DNA from: an uncultured Pseudodesulfovibrio sp.
GTDB taxonomy: Bacteria > Desulfobacterota > Desulfovibrionia > Desulfovibrionales > Desulfovibrionaceae
DNA: 64,000 nucleotides
Direction of reading: 5' to 3'
NCBI RefSeq assembly: GCF_963675635.1
Contig: NZ_OY776488.1
Coordinates: 3,244,001 to 3,308,000, forward strand
The notes under the pieces were generated by a model. That model was not told the DNA's origin. It was given only the letters and a program-made list of their open reading frames with translations, and did not search any database. Both the position numbers and the translations under genes were made by a program. Shown in pieces: positions 52,512 through 62,333 of the stretch; the stretch's first letter is position 1; each line of letters begins with the position of its first letter.

Positions 52512-55052
52512 TTAGCATTTTTTTGCCTGGGGCCAGATCTCATCCACCTTTTCGATGGTTATAATCTTGATTCTCTTGCGAAGCTCGTCGGGAATCTCGC
52601 TCAAATCCTTTTTGTTTTGGGACGGGATGAGCACCTTCTTCATGCCGCGCGAGACGGCTGCAAGGATCTTTTCCTTGACGCCGCCGACAGGCAGGACCCT
52701 TCCGCGCAGGCTGATTTCGCCGGTCATGGCCAGGTCCGGACAGACCGGGGTGTTGGTCAGGGCGGAAATGAGTGCGGTCACAAGCGTCACTCCGGCAGAT
52801 GGGCCGTCCTTGGGAGTGGCCCCTGCGGGGACGTGGACATGGATATCCAGTTTGTCCGAGAAGTTCGGGTCGATACCATAGGTGTCAGCCATGGTGCGGG
52901 CAATGGACAGGGCGGCTTGTGCCGACTCCTTCATCACGTCGCCGAGTTTGCCGGTCAGGGTGAGCTTGCCTTTGCCGGGCATGGTGGTCACCTCAATGTG
53001 CAGGATCTCGCCGCCGTACGGTGTCCAGGCCAGACCCACCGCAACGCCTGGGGGCAGTATGGTTTCCTTCTCATCGTCAAGGAAGCGTGGCGGTCCGAGC
53101 AATGTATACAGGTTCTTGGTCGTGATCTTGAACGGACCTTTTTCCCCTTCGGCCTTTTTTCGGGCCATCTTGCGGCACAGAGTGCCGATCTCTCGCTCGA
53201 CGTTGCGCAGTCCGGCCTCACGGGTGTACTCGCGAACCACCTTGGCTATCAGCTTGTCACTGATCGCCATTTCCTTTTCATTGAGACCGTTCTCAATGGT
53301 CTGGCGGGGAAGGATATACCGACGGGTGATGACGGTCTTCTCCTGTTCGGTGTACCCGGGAATGCGGATGACTTCCATACGGTCCAGCAGCGGTCCGGGG
53401 ATAGAGTCGAGCATATTGGCCGTGCAGATGAACATGACCTTGGAAAGATCGAACGCCACGTTCAGATAGTGATCCGTGAACGAGTAGTTTTGTTCTGGAT
53501 CGAGCACTTCAAGCAGTGCGGACGACGGGTCGCCTCGGAAATCCGAGCCGAGTTTGTCGATTTCGTCCAGCATTATGACAGGGTTGCGAGTGCCGCATTG
53601 CTTGATGGCCTGGATGATACGTCCGGGCATGGCTCCTATGTAAGTTCGGCGATGACCGCGAATTTCGGCTTCATCTCGCATACCGCCAAGGGACATGCGG
53701 TGGAATTTGCGACCCAGAGAACGCGCGATGGAGCGACCAAGGGAGGTCTTGCCGACACCGGGGGGGCCGACGAAGCAGAGGATCGGGCCTTTCATCTTGG
53801 GGTTGAGTTTGCGCACGCTCAGGTATTCGAGGATACGCTCCTTGACCTTTTCGAGATCAAAATGATCGTCGTTCAGGATGGTCTCGGCTTTTTTAATATC
53901 CAGTCGGTCACGGGATGTCTTTTTCCAGGGCAGTTCAGTCATCCAGTCAAGATAGGTGCGGATAACCGTGGCTTCCGAAGATTCGGCGTGCATGGACTCA
54001 AGCCGTCTGAGCTGTTTGAAAGCCTCTTTCATGACGTCTTTGGGCATCCCGGACGCACCGATGCTTTTGCGAAGCCCCTCCATCTCTTCGGATTCGTCGC
54101 CTTCGTCACCCAGCTCGCGTTTGATCGCCTTGAGTTGTTCTCGGAGATAGAAGTCGCGCTGGGCCTTGTCCATGCCTTCTTTGGCCATGGTCTGGATTTT
54201 GTTCTGCATGCTTGCCACTTCCACTTCCTTGAGCAGCTGTTGATTGACAAGCTCAAGGCGTTTCATGGGGTCATGGCATTCGAGAATTTTCTGGGCGGCT
54301 TCCACCTTCATGCGCAGGTTGGAGGCAATCAGATCAGCCAGTCGACCTGGCTCGGACACGTTGTTCAGGACAGACATGATGTCCTGTGCCGAGATGCCAC
54401 GCAGGGCGAGGATTTTCTCAGACTGTTCACGGGAAGAGCGGACAAGTGCTTCCTGTTCAGCAGTCAGGTCGCCGGTTTCCGGCTCCATGAGCGGTTCCAG
54501 TTCGGCTATGTGAAACGGTTCGTTGGCGGTAAAGCGTTTGACCTTGGCGCGGGCCAGTCCCTGGACCAGAACCTTCAGTCGACCGTCAGGCATTTTCAGC
54601 ATCCGCATGATCATGCCGACGGTGCCTGTTGTATAAAGCTCCTCTTCCGTCGGGTCCTCCACGGCCTCATCCTTCTGTGTCAGGATGAGGATATACCGAT
54701 TGCCGGAAAGGGCGGCGTCTACCGCCTGGACTGATTTCGCACGGCCCACGAACAGCGGCAGAATCATGTAGTTGAAAACCACAATGTCGCGCACCGCCAG
54801 AACCGGGAGTGTCTGGGGAATATCAGCTGCGTTAGGACCGGACATGCCTGTCCCGTCGCCGAACAGTCCGGAATTTCCGCCCGGATTGGTCAGTGCCTCG
54901 ATAATGTCCGGCAGTTCCTCTCCTCTTGGAGTGGGTGCCTTTGGTGCCGAGGTGTCAGGCTTTTTTGCCGGGGCTTTATCTTTAATGTCATCCGACTTCT
55001 TGCGTTTGATCCGCGTCGGTTGGATGGGGGATTTCTTGTTTTTTTTGCTCAA
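52512..55052 (-). CDS. lon: Lon protease
   Basis: ATP-dependent cytosolic protease. 846 residues, with an N-terminal substrate-binding domain (about 80-275), AAA+ module with Walker A GPPGVGKT (429-436) and Walker B VIMLDEIDK (492-500), and a C-terminal Ser-Lys protease with S752 (DGPSAG) and K795 (GGVKEK). The first 75 residues are an extra Lys/Pro/Ala-rich extension not found in E. coli Lon. Single gene with a terminator after it. Confidence 0.97.
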   Translation of the reverse strand: MSKKNKKSPIQPTRIKRKKSDDIKDKAPAKKPDTSAPKAPTPRGEELPDIIEALTNPGGNSGLFGDGTGMSGPNAADIPQTLPVLAVRDIVVFNYMILPLFVGRAKSVQAVDAALSGNRYILILTQKDEAVEDPTEEELYTTGTVGMIMRMLKMPDGRLKVLVQGLARAKVKRFTANEPFHIAELEPLMEPETGDLTAEQEALVRSSREQSEKILALRGISAQDIMSVLNNVSEPGRLADLIASNLRMKVEAAQKILECHDPMKRLELVNQQLLKEVEVASMQNKIQTMAKEGMDKAQRDFYLREQLKAIKRELGDEGDESEEMEGLRKSIGASGMPKDVMKEAFKQLRRLESMHAESSEATVIRTYLDWMTELPWKKTSRDRLDIKKAETILNDDHFDLEKVKERILEYLSVRKLNPKMKGPILCFVGPPGVGKTSLGRSIARSLGRKFHRMSLGGMRDEAEIRGHRRTYIGAMPGRIIQAIKQCGTRNPVIMLDEIDKLGSDFRGDPSSALLEVLDPEQNYSFTDHYLNVAFDLSKVMFICTANMLDSIPGPLLDRMEVIRIPGYTEQEKTVITRRYILPRQTIENGLNEKEMAISDKLIAKVVREYTREAGLRNVEREIGTLCRKMARKKAEGEKGPFKITTKNLYTLLGPPRFLDDEKETILPPGVAVGLAWTPYGGEILHIEVTTMPGKGKLTLTGKLGDVMKESAQAALSIARTMADTYGIDPNFSDKLDIHVHVPAGATPKDGPSAGVTLVTALISALTNTPVCPDLAMTGEISLRGRVLPVGGVKEKILAAVSRGMKKVLIPSQNKKDLSEIPDELRKRIKIITIEKVDEIWPQAKKC

Positions 55053-55149
55053 GGGGATAACCTCTCATTTGAGTGCAAACTGAGTGTGTTACACCTAATA
55101 AGTCGTTAATTCCTGTTTGCAAGTATATTATTATTGTAAAAAATAGTTT

Positions 55150-55422
55150 TTAGCGGCGAACGGAGAAGGAAGGGAGTATTTCATCAGTTTCGGACCATGT
55201 GGCGTCGATTTTCGTTACCCGAGCCAAGGGTGGCCCTTCCCAGAGGCGTTGTTCGAATTTCTTGAGCAGTTCATCGTTGCCGTGGGCCAGTGCTTCAACG
55301 TTGCCATCTTTCATGTTGCGGACCCAGCCCGTGACACCTAATTCCCTGGCCATGTCACGGGTCCATGCCCGGAACCAGACTCCCTGTACCTTGCCGTGGA
55401 TAGTCGCGCGGAATTGACGCAT
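55150..55422 (-). CDS. acyP: Acylphosphatase
   Basis: A 90-residue acylphosphatase that hydrolyses acyl phosphates. The signature is GKVQGVWFRAWTRDMA with catalytic arginine in VQGVWFR, and the second motif is GWVRNMKDGNVEA with catalytic asparagine. The ATG at 55422 overlaps the radC stop by one base (TGATG), so it is the last gene of the lptE-holA-radC-acyP operon. Confidence 0.93.
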   Translation of the reverse strand: MRQFRATIHGKVQGVWFRAWTRDMARELGVTGWVRNMKDGNVEALAHGNDELLKKFEQRLWEGPPLARVTKIDATWSETDEILPSFSVRR

Positions 55423-56105
55423 CAAAGGTATCCTCCCTCATAAAAGCTGAAATAATCCTTGTCCGTGACAACGATATGGTCATGAACGGTGATGTCCAGA
55501 TTTTGTGCGGCTTCCTTGATCATGCCGGTCAGCAGGATGTCTTCCTTGGAGGGTGTGGGGTCGCCGCCGGGATGGTTATGCGCGAGTATGATGCTGACGG
55601 CTTCAAGGCGAAGGGCCATGGCAACTATTTCACGCGGAAACACCGGAGCAGCATTGACCGTGCCGTTTCCAATTCTTTCCCATGCGATAACCCTGTTTTT
55701 CGAGTCGAGAAATGCAGTCCAGAACTCCTCGATGCCCTTGCTGCCAAGTCGAGCTATTGCGGCCTTGGCCACGTCTCTCGGATCGGACAACGGCTGTCCG
55801 CTTCGAGCCTGTGCCTCTCCCAGCCGAGCGTAGAGTTCCTGCAGCAACGTCCAGTAAGCAGTAATCGCCGGGCCAACTCCCTTGACTGTATTCAGCTGGT
55901 CGGGCCGGGCTGTGATCGCGTCTTTGAGCGAGCCAAATCGGTCGATCAGTTTTTTTGCCAGCGGTTTCGTGTCTCTGCGTGGTAGCACCTGTGCAAGTAC
56001 GAGTTCCATGATCTCATAGTCCGCAAGACTGCGGCTGTTGTCTACGAGTTTGGCTTTAAGTCTTTGGCGGTGGCCGAGATAATGGGGTGTGTCTGACTTG
56101 GTCAT
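55422..56105 (-). CDS. radC: RadC-family JAB/MPN protein
   Basis: A 227-residue protein with an N-terminal helix-hairpin-helix (about 60-90, NTVKGVGPAITAY) and a C-terminal JAB domain with the metal motif HNHPGGDPTPSKED. RadC's role in DNA repair is disputed. It overlaps holA by 4 bases (ATGA). Confidence 0.93.
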   Translation of the reverse strand: MTKSDTPHYLGHRQRLKAKLVDNSRSLADYEIMELVLAQVLPRRDTKPLAKKLIDRFGSLKDAITARPDQLNTVKGVGPAITAYWTLLQELYARLGEAQARSGQPLSDPRDVAKAAIARLGSKGIEEFWTAFLDSKNRVIAWERIGNGTVNAAPVFPREIVAMALRLEAVSIILAHNHPGGDPTPSKEDILLTGMIKEAAQNLDITVHDHIVVTDKDYFSFYEGGYL

Positions 56106-57097
56106 CGGGCTCGGCGGGCTTGTTGTTTGGGTTGAAAAAGGTCGATCAGTCCGGCCATGAGAATGTCCAGCGCCTCTTCATATCGACGTTCTCCAGTCTT
56201 GAGAGACAGTTCAGCTTCAAGGGCCAGATCGATCATTCTGGCTACACCCGCTTGGCCGAGCCGTTGGGCGATAGGGGCTTTTTTCTTGAGCATGTAAGGA
56301 TTGCCCTTGGGGTTTTCGCCATTGGCGAGCATCCAGTACATGCGGGCCTGGCTTGCAAGGAACCCGATGAGATTGAATAGCATCTGGTCCTTGGCCGACT
56401 TGGCGTGGTCGTTGAGGACCCTTTTCCACACTGAAACTTCGGCACCGGGTTGAGCCAGGGCGTCCATAAGTTCAAAAAAAGGCATTTCGCCGGTCTGAGC
56501 CACGAGGTCGACATATTCTTTGCGGACCAGACGCTCATCGCCAGCGGCCAGTGCAATTTTGTCCAGTTCCAACCGTGACGCCACGGCATCCATGGGCAAG
56601 GCAAAGGCCAAGGCTTGTCCCGCGCCGGGTTCGAAGGTCAAGCCTTCGCGTGCGGCCCAGGCTTTGACAAAATCCGTCAGCGAACGCTGGTCAAGCCCTT
56701 TCGACTCCCATATCCATTGTTCCTTTTTGGCTTTCTTAAAAAGGCCCCGACGAGATAGGGCCACAGGGATCGGCGACGTTTTCCCCTTCCATTCCCCTTC
56801 CAGGCAGAACAGGGGGAAGATATCACTGCCAAGCCCTTTGACTCCGGCATCAAGTTTATCCCACTGGTCCGCCTTGAGAGTGTGAGCGCGGCGTACAACC
56901 AACGCCTTGGGCTGGGGGAAGAGCGATTTGATGGTCAGATCGGCCCAGAATGCGTTCGGCAGTGGCTCATCATCGTCACCCCAGAACGTTTTGGTTTCCC
57001 AGTCGTTCTGACCGGATGCTTTGAGACGCGCATCAATTTGGGTTTTGATGAGTTGTGGATCAGGACAGACCAGAAACAGATATTTAGGGCGGTTCAT
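56102..57097 (-). CDS. holA: DNA polymerase III delta subunit
   Basis: Clamp-loader delta subunit, 331 residues. The sequence is divergent but fits HolA in size and in its order of AAA+-like N-terminal region (KYLFLVCPDPQLIKTQID), central region with LEGEWKGKTSP and a helical C-terminal collar domain (LNDHAKSAKDQMLFNLIGFLASQ). Immediately downstream of lptE, the classical lptE-holA gene pair. Confidence 0.83.
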   Translation of the reverse strand: MNRPKYLFLVCPDPQLIKTQIDARLKASGQNDWETKTFWGDDDEPLPNAFWADLTIKSLFPQPKALVVRRAHTLKADQWDKLDAGVKGLGSDIFPLFCLEGEWKGKTSPIPVALSRRGLFKKAKKEQWIWESKGLDQRSLTDFVKAWAAREGLTFEPGAGQALAFALPMDAVASRLELDKIALAAGDERLVRKEYVDLVAQTGEMPFFELMDALAQPGAEVSVWKRVLNDHAKSAKDQMLFNLIGFLASQARMYWMLANGENPKGNPYMLKKKAPIAQRLGQAGVARMIDLALEAELSLKTGERRYEEALDILMAGLIDLFQPKQQARRAR

Positions 57098-57104
57098 GGC
57101 GTAC

Positions 57105-57602
57105 CTAATAGTTCTGGGTCATGCGGTCAGCCAGACGCCGGATTCCCAGTCGGGTGACTTCGGCGTCGGCATTGGCTTCATCGCCGGTGAAGAAGGGCCA
57201 GTTCTGCGAAATAGTCCCGGACTGCCACAGTACGGAGTCGTCAGTCGTGGAGCGAATGGTTGCATTGAATGTGAATACTGCAACGGAACGAAGTGTTTCG
57301 TCGCTGCCGCCGCTTACCGCTGTTGGACGATAGTAACGGCGGATATCAATGGATATGACAGAGTCGGCTTGAGCCTGTGTGTCGACCCAGGTGATGGTGC
57401 CGCGATTATTCAGCTCATCCCTGAGGAGCTTGCGAATGCGCGGTTCGATCCAAGAGAGCGTTGTCGGGTTGGTTATTTCGCGGATAGCGAGGGTTCGGTA
57501 TTCCGGGGGCAATACTGAAACGCCACCTTCGCCCAAAGTGTAACCGCTGCATCCTGTGAGAATCAGGATCAGGAAAATGGCACTATATCGAAGAGATTTC
57601 AT
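57105..57602 (-). CDS. lptE: LPS-assembly lipoprotein LptE
   Basis: Outer-membrane lipoprotein that plugs LptD. 165 residues with lipobox ILTGC (C18). The N-terminal signal peptide starts at 57602 (MKSLRYSAIFLILILTGCSG), with GGAGAAC upstream. The mature part has the LptE pattern (GYTLGEGG, LAIREITNPTT, RRYYRP). The open frame to 57908 is not real. First gene of the operon with holA, radC and acyP. Confidence 0.88.
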   Translation of the reverse strand: MKSLRYSAIFLILILTGCSGYTLGEGGVSVLPPEYRTLAIREITNPTTLSWIEPRIRKLLRDELNNRGTITWVDTQAQADSVISIDIRRYYRPTAVSGGSDETLRSVAVFTFNATIRSTTDDSVLWQSGTISQNWPFFTGDEANADAEVTRLGIRRLADRMTQNY

Positions 57603-58213
57603 GTATGTTCTCCATGTCGGTCTTTTGAATTGGGGAATGGTAATTGGAATTTGCACAAAGGTCCACTTTGATATGACTAGGACGGTTCGCATGGGGCGAC
57701 GGGCTTGAAGAATGTGGGGCTTCAGTGTTTGAGAAGGGAAGGAGTCAAGAGGGGGCACTTTGAGAGCTGCCTGTATTGTTGAACAGGTATTTTCGGTGGC
57801 GGACCATTGTTGGGTGCGTGGCGCACCCAAGGCACTCCAGCCCCTCCTGGCGGGGGCAGTTATCAGGAAGACAGCCAGAGAAGAGTTTCTTGCCTGTTTT
57901 TTTGCCACTCCGCAAAAAAGCAGGTCGTCATATAGGCGAAACCTTTTTAAATACCGTTTGCACTCCCCCCACTACGAATGCGCGCATCTCCTCAAAAAAA
58001 GTAGGCAATCCTTACTGTTACGATTGCGAAACGCTGCTTCATCAGCTCTTCATGCCTCGTCTTGAGCCGTAATTTTCACCTTCCCTCTAAAGATAGTTTA
58101 AACACCGCCGATATGTTTCATGAATCGTCGGATTGCGCCCGGTGGTTCTGGATAAAAATTCAAGGGTTGGGAGACCCTTCAAACCCGCAGGGACGCGGGG
58201 AGGGAGATTGAAT
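57603..58213. other. Long intergenic region with leader of GT2 gene
   Basis: About 600 bases between the divergent lptE and glycosyltransferase genes. No gene recognised. The last 50 bases hold two tandem hairpins (see 58162-58199). The lptE promoter must lie near 57620-57700. Confidence 0.5.
58162..58199 (+). promoter_or_regulatory. Tandem hairpins with GGA loops, CsrA-like leader
   Basis: Hairpin 1: AAGGGT-TGGGAG-ACCCTT (58162-58179). Hairpin 2: CCCGC-AGGGAC-GCGGG (58184-58199). Both hexaloops contain GGGA, and the second (AGGGAC) fits the ANGGA consensus of CsrA sites, followed by a GGAGGGA Shine-Dalgarno region before the ATG. This is the arrangement of CsrA-repressed leaders. Confidence 0.5.
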
Positions 58214-58945
58214 ATGGCCAGGGACGGCGATATACTCTTTTCAGTAATTATTCCCTCCACGGGCAACCGGCCAAAAGCTTTACAAAAAGCGGTTTCATCC
58301 GTTGATACAGCGGCCCGGTTCGCAGGATTGGAGAGTGGGCAGATTGAGATTCTCATAGGCTTCGATGGTGTCCGGGGAAAAATACCTACGGCGGACTATA
58401 TGGTCAGAGCCTTCAACCTGCCAAGGGATAACGACTGGGGCAATGGTATCCGCGACATGCTGCTCAAGGTGGCGTCCGGTGAAAAAGTGATTTTCCTGGA
58501 TGACGACAATGTCATCAAGCCATACACCCTCAAGCAATACATCAAGCATTTCGATGCCGAGATGGTTGTCGGTCGCATCGACACCCAACTTGCATTCGAC
58601 CAGCCGTTCAAGCCGGTTTTCGACTCCGGGGCAATGATTCGGCCTGACAATATCGACCCGCTGTGTCTGTGCCTCTCGCGCAGATTGGTCGTCGATCGAT
58701 GCGGCGGCTGGCAGTATCGCGGCAAATACGATGCCGACTACCGCAACATCCTTGAGTGGCATCGTCGCGCCCATAGCGTGACCGTGATCGAGGAAATTGT
58801 CGGGATCTATGACGCTGGCCGCAGTCTGGATTCCAGAGCCCTTTCAAGTCGACAGACGGGGTTGCTTGACCGTTTGGCTGCCGGTCGTGTTGCCAGTGCC
58901 AATTCTGTGGGACGTTCAGCGTTCCAAGGACTCGCACTTGCCTGA
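58214..58945 (+). CDS. GT2-type glycosyltransferase
   Basis: A 243-residue GT-A fold transferase with the N-terminal FSVIIPSTGNRPKAL and the metal-binding FLDDDN (94-99). It has no membrane segment, so it acts in the cytosol or at the membrane face. The acceptor is unknown. No surface-polysaccharide cluster is adjacent. The leader holds CsrA-like hairpins, and the next gene is a diguanylate cyclase, so it may relate to lifestyle or biofilm switching. Confidence 0.82.
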   Translation: MARDGDILFSVIIPSTGNRPKALQKAVSSVDTAARFAGLESGQIEILIGFDGVRGKIPTADYMVRAFNLPRDNDWGNGIRDMLLKVASGEKVIFLDDDNVIKPYTLKQYIKHFDAEMVVGRIDTQLAFDQPFKPVFDSGAMIRPDNIDPLCLCLSRRLVVDRCGGWQYRGKYDADYRNILEWHRRAHSVTVIEEIVGIYDAGRSLDSRALSSRQTGLLDRLAAGRVASANSVGRSAFQGLALA

Positions 58946-58978
58946 TTTCTGGTAAATGAAAAACCGTTGAGATTTCAG

Positions 58979-59027
58979 CCGCTGTCCCTGTCGATCTGTA
59001 TGCAGGGACAGCGGTCTTTCTTTTTTC
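58979..59027 (+). terminator. Terminator after GT2 gene
   Basis: A perfect 12-pair stem (58979-58990/59003-59014) with a 12-base loop, followed by TCTTTCTTTTTT. Confidence 0.92.
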
Positions 59028-59080
59028 GTCGATCTTGGTAGAGTGCACACATAATCGCCATGACCATGAGGAACCAGTCG

Positions 59081-59854
59081 ATGACGTTGATCAACAAATT
59101 GCAAAACAGGAAAACTGCCTGGCGGATATTCACGGTTCATGCAGGTATATCCATGACTCTGCTGGTCCTTTCCATCTTCCCGATGCTGTTTTTCCCAGAT
59201 CAGCCCTATACGCAGGCTGTCCCTTTACTGGCTGCCGCAATGGTTCTTGGTCTGTCTCTGTATTGCGCCACGCGGTTTATGCGACTGTTGGAAGAGGCGC
59301 ATGACAAGATATCCACTCTTTCGGCTCATGACGACCTCACCGGACTTCCCAATCGTCGATGGTTTTTTGATCGGTTGGATGAGGAGGTGGATCGTGCTTT
59401 CCGCTACGGCAACGCACTTTCCATGATAATGATCGACATAGACCACTTCAAACACGTCAACGATTCCTTTGGACATCCTCTTGGCGACATGGCCCTGGCT
59501 GAAGTGTCCCGGCTCCTTTCGGCCAACGTGCGTACTTCGGATATCGTAGCCCGGTATGGTGGGGAGGAGTTTGCGGTGCTTCTCCCGGAAACAGCTGCGG
59601 ATCAGGCCGTTCTGGTCGCCGAGAAGCTGCGCATGGTGGTGGAAGTCAACGATATCAGTCTGGAAGGGCCGCAGGTCAAAGTGACGATAAGTTGTGGCGT
59701 GGCCGATCTCCAGTCTGTGAAAAAAGGCAGGGGCAGTACGAGAGATGCTTTTGTCCTTGCAGCCGACAACACCATGCACCGAGCCAAGGAAAACGGCAGG
59801 AATCAGGTTCTTGCCTTTGTTCCAAAAAGCGACAAGCATATTCCACTCGTCTGA
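59081..59854 (+). CDS. Diguanylate cyclase (small membrane form)
   Basis: 257 residues, two membrane helices (about 15-38 and 47-68) and a GGDEF-type domain with GGEEF at 160-164 and I-site RTSD at 151-154, so an active and product-inhibited c-di-GMP synthase is expected. DDLTGLPNR opens the domain. Start 59081 follows GAGGA at eight bases. ATG at 59060 in the same frame has no ribosome-binding site. The short periplasmic loop is unlikely to be a large sensor. Confidence 0.92.
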   Translation: MTLINKLQNRKTAWRIFTVHAGISMTLLVLSIFPMLFFPDQPYTQAVPLLAAAMVLGLSLYCATRFMRLLEEAHDKISTLSAHDDLTGLPNRRWFFDRLDEEVDRAFRYGNALSMIMIDIDHFKHVNDSFGHPLGDMALAEVSRLLSANVRTSDIVARYGGEEFAVLLPETAADQAVLVAEKLRMVVEVNDISLEGPQVKVTISCGVADLQSVKKGRGSTRDAFVLAADNTMHRAKENGRNQVLAFVPKSDKHIPLV

Positions 59855-60089
59855 TTTCATTCGTTGCCTTTGGCGTGAGAATGACTATCTTTGATGACGC
59901 AGGATCGCCCGCGAATGCCCTGTTGCGTTCAGCGTTTCTGCATCAGTCTGATATGTAACAATTTTTAACTTGGATTTTTCCCCTTTCCCACCGGGGTCTT
60001 TTACGTTAAGTAATGTGTCCCCGATCGGAGTGCGTCAGGCGTGGTCTGCGTATGGACAGTGGGAAAAAACAATATTGAGGTGCGAAGAC

Positions 60090-61310
60090 ATGGCACTGTG
60101 CAAAATCGAAGAAGCCATTGAGGATATCCGCCAAGGCAAGATGGTCATTATGGTGGATGACGAGGACCGCGAGAACGAAGGCGATCTCGTCTGTGCCGCA
60201 GAGGCGGTGACCCCGGAACTGATCAACTTCATGGCCACCTATGGTCGCGGTCTGATCTGTCTGCCCATGAATAATGAAATGGCTGATGACCTTGGCCTGG
60301 AACTCATGGCCAAGAAAAATGAATCCGGGTTCGGAACAAATTTCACGGTTTCCATTGAGGCCCGTGAGGGTGTGACCACGGGTATATCAGCTGCTGATCG
60401 CGCTACCACTGTGCTGGCCGCTGTTGAAGACGGCGCATCCCCGGAGTCCATTGTGACGCCCGGACACATCTTTCCCCTTCGAGCCAAGGACGGCGGTGTA
60501 CTCGTGCGTGCAGGTCAGACCGAAGGCGGTTCTGATATCGCACGTCTGGCCGGGTTCAAGCCTGCTGCCGTGATCTGCGAGATCATGAACGAAGACGGTT
60601 CCATGGCTCGTCTGCCCGACCTTGAGATTTACGCCAAGAAGCATGGTCTGAAAATCTGCTCCGTGGCTGATCTCATTGCCTACCGCATGAAGTTTGACGG
60701 CCAGTCCGTGACCAAGGTCGGCGAGGCCAAACTGCCCACTCGCTGGGGCAATTTCAAATCCGCCGCCTTCAATTCCGAGGCCGACGGCAAGACCCACATC
60801 GCCCTGTATATGGGCGACATTCATCCCGACGAGCCGACGTTGGTCCGTGTGCACTCCGAGTGCCTGACCGGTGACGTGTTCGGTTCCCTGCGCTGCGACT
60901 GCGGTCCCCAGCTGGCTGATGCCATGTGCATGATCCGTAACGAGGGCAAGGGAGTGCTGGTTTACATGCGACAGGAAGGACGCGGTATCGGTCTTGGCAA
61001 CAAGATCAAGGCCTACCACTTGCAGGATCAGGGGTATGACACTGTTGAAGCCAATGTGAAACTCGGTTTTCCGCCGGACCTGCGTGAGTACGGCACCGGT
61101 GCTCAGATTCTCGTTGCACTCGGTGTGTCCAAGATGCGCCTGATGACCAACAATCCCAAGAAAATGGTTGGATTGGAGGGCTACGGTCTGGAAGTCACCG
61201 AACGTGTGCCCATCGAAGTCGGTTCGTGCAAGTTGAACGAAAAGTACCTCAAGACCAAACACGACAAGATGGGGCACCTGCTGCACATCAATGGGACGGA
61301 CGGCGAATAG
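60090..61310 (+). CDS. ribBA: Bifunctional DHBP synthase/GTP cyclohydrolase II
   Basis: Starts riboflavin synthesis: residues 1-205 are DHBP synthase ([17 protein letters not shown]) and 206-406 GTP cyclohydrolase II, with zinc ligands in [17 protein letters not shown] and [13 protein letters not shown]. Start 60090 follows GAGGTG. The open frame to 59970 adds unrelated residues. First gene of ribBA-ribH-nusB-leuS. ribD and ribE are absent from the window, and no FMN riboswitch is visible upstream. Confidence 0.96.
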   Translation: MALCKIEEAIEDIRQGKMVIMVDDEDRENEGDLVCAAEAVTPELINFMATYGRGLICLPMNNEMADDLGLELMAKKNESGFGTNFTVSIEAREGVTTGISAADRATTVLAAVEDGASPESIVTPGHIFPLRAKDGGVLVRAGQTEGGSDIARLAGFKPAAVICEIMNEDGSMARLPDLEIYAKKHGLKICSVADLIAYRMKFDGQSVTKVGEAKLPTRWGNFKSAAFNSEADGKTHIALYMGDIHPDEPTLVRVHSECLTGDVFGSLRCDCGPQLADAMCMIRNEGKGVLVYMRQEGRGIGLGNKIKAYHLQDQGYDTVEANVKLGFPPDLREYGTGAQILVALGVSKMRLMTNNPKKMVGLEGYGLEVTERVPIEVGSCKLNEKYLKTKHDKMGHLLHINGTDGE

Positions 61311-61322
61311 TCGTTGTCAGAT

Positions 61323-61352
61323 TTGACTTTTCAGGAACTGCTACCGTAATAC
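61323..61352 (+). promoter_or_regulatory. Candidate promoter upstream of ribH
   Basis: TTGACT (61323-61328), an 18-base spacer, and TAATAC (61347-61352), 38 bases before the ribH start, in the 79-base ribBA-ribH gap. It would allow ribH-nusB-leuS expression independent of ribBA. Confidence 0.4.
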
Positions 61353-61389
61353 ATTGCATATATATTTTATTGTGTAGGGAGAAAATATC

Positions 61390-61857
61390 ATGTCTATGAA
61401 GACTGTCGAAGGACAATTGAATGCCCAGGGGTTGAAGGTCGCCATAGTTGCGGCTCGTTTCAACGATTTCATCGTTGATCGCCTTATTTCCGGTGCCGTG
61501 GATTATCTGGTTCGTCACGGTGGAAACGAAGATAACCTGACCCTGGTTCGACTACCCGGTGCCTTCGAGCTCCCCATTGCCGCTCAGAAACTGGCTCGTT
61601 CCGGCGATTACGACGGCGTGCTTGTGCTTGGTGCCGTCATCCGTGGCGCTACTCCGCACTTTGACTACGTCTGCAACGAGTGCGCCAAGGGCGTGGCTCA
61701 GGCCAGCATGGAGTCCGGTGTGCCCATGGGCTTTGGTCTGCTGACCTGTGACTCTCTGGACCAGGCCATCGAGCGTGCCGGTTCCAAGGGTGGCAACAAA
61801 GGTGTGGAAGCCGCTTCCGCGCTGCTTGAGACCATCCGTGTTTTGGAGCAGCTCTAG
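61390..61857 (+). CDS. ribH: Lumazine synthase
   Basis: Condenses DHBP and ribityl-diaminouracil to lumazine. 155 residues with the family segments [36 protein letters not shown] and the catalytic histidine region GATPHFD. GGAG precedes ATG 61390 at about 10 bases. Three bases separate it from nusB. Confidence 0.97.
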   Translation: MSMKTVEGQLNAQGLKVAIVAARFNDFIVDRLISGAVDYLVRHGGNEDNLTLVRLPGAFELPIAAQKLARSGDYDGVLVLGAVIRGATPHFDYVCNECAKGVAQASMESGVPMGFGLLTCDSLDQAIERAGSKGGNKGVEAASALLETIRVLEQL

Positions 61858-61860
61858 TTT

Positions 61861-62307
61861 ATGGCCGGCATGAAAAAGGGCAATCGGCCCGGCATACGCA
61901 GAGTGGGACGTACTCTGGCTTTTCAGGTGCTTTACTCAATGCGTTTTCGTGACGCCAAGAACCCCATGGACATGGAAACACTGTTTGCCATCTCTCCTTC
62001 GGTTCTGGATCAGGAGTCTGAGACTGCGCGTGAGTTCGCTCATGCATTGGTCATGGGCGTGGACGCAAACCGTGAAGCGATCGACAAGACCATTGATGAG
62101 CACACTCAGCATTGGAAGATCGCACGCATCGCTATTGTGGAGTTGTCCATTTTGCGACTTTCGCTCTACGAGATGATGTTTACCGATATTCCGGTCAAGG
62201 CCGCCATCAATGAGGCTATCGAACTGTCCAAGACCTTCGGGGATGAGAAGTCCCGTTCCTTTGTGAACGGTATTCTGGACGGCGTAGCCAAGTCTCTCAA
62301 TAAATAA
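61861..62307 (+). CDS. nusB: Transcription antitermination factor NusB
   Basis: A 148-residue RNA-binding protein for rRNA antitermination. NusB markers are [18 protein letters not shown] N-terminus ([16 protein letters not shown]), and the C-terminal [30 protein letters not shown]. Follows ribH at 3 bases, a very common pairing. Confidence 0.97.
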   Translation: MAGMKKGNRPGIRRVGRTLAFQVLYSMRFRDAKNPMDMETLFAISPSVLDQESETAREFAHALVMGVDANREAIDKTIDEHTQHWKIARIAIVELSILRLSLYEMMFTDIPVKAAINEAIELSKTFGDEKSRSFVNGILDGVAKSLNK

Positions 62308-62333
62308 GTATTTCAAATCATAAAGGTTCCATC

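Noticed and set aside
52488..54734. 748-codon open frame opposite lon
   Set aside because: It lies fully antisense to a complete Lon protease, and its translation is low-complexity and His/Phe-rich, as expected from GC-biased third positions.
59855..60089. FMN riboswitch before ribBA
   Set aside because: No RFN-element core sequence seen.
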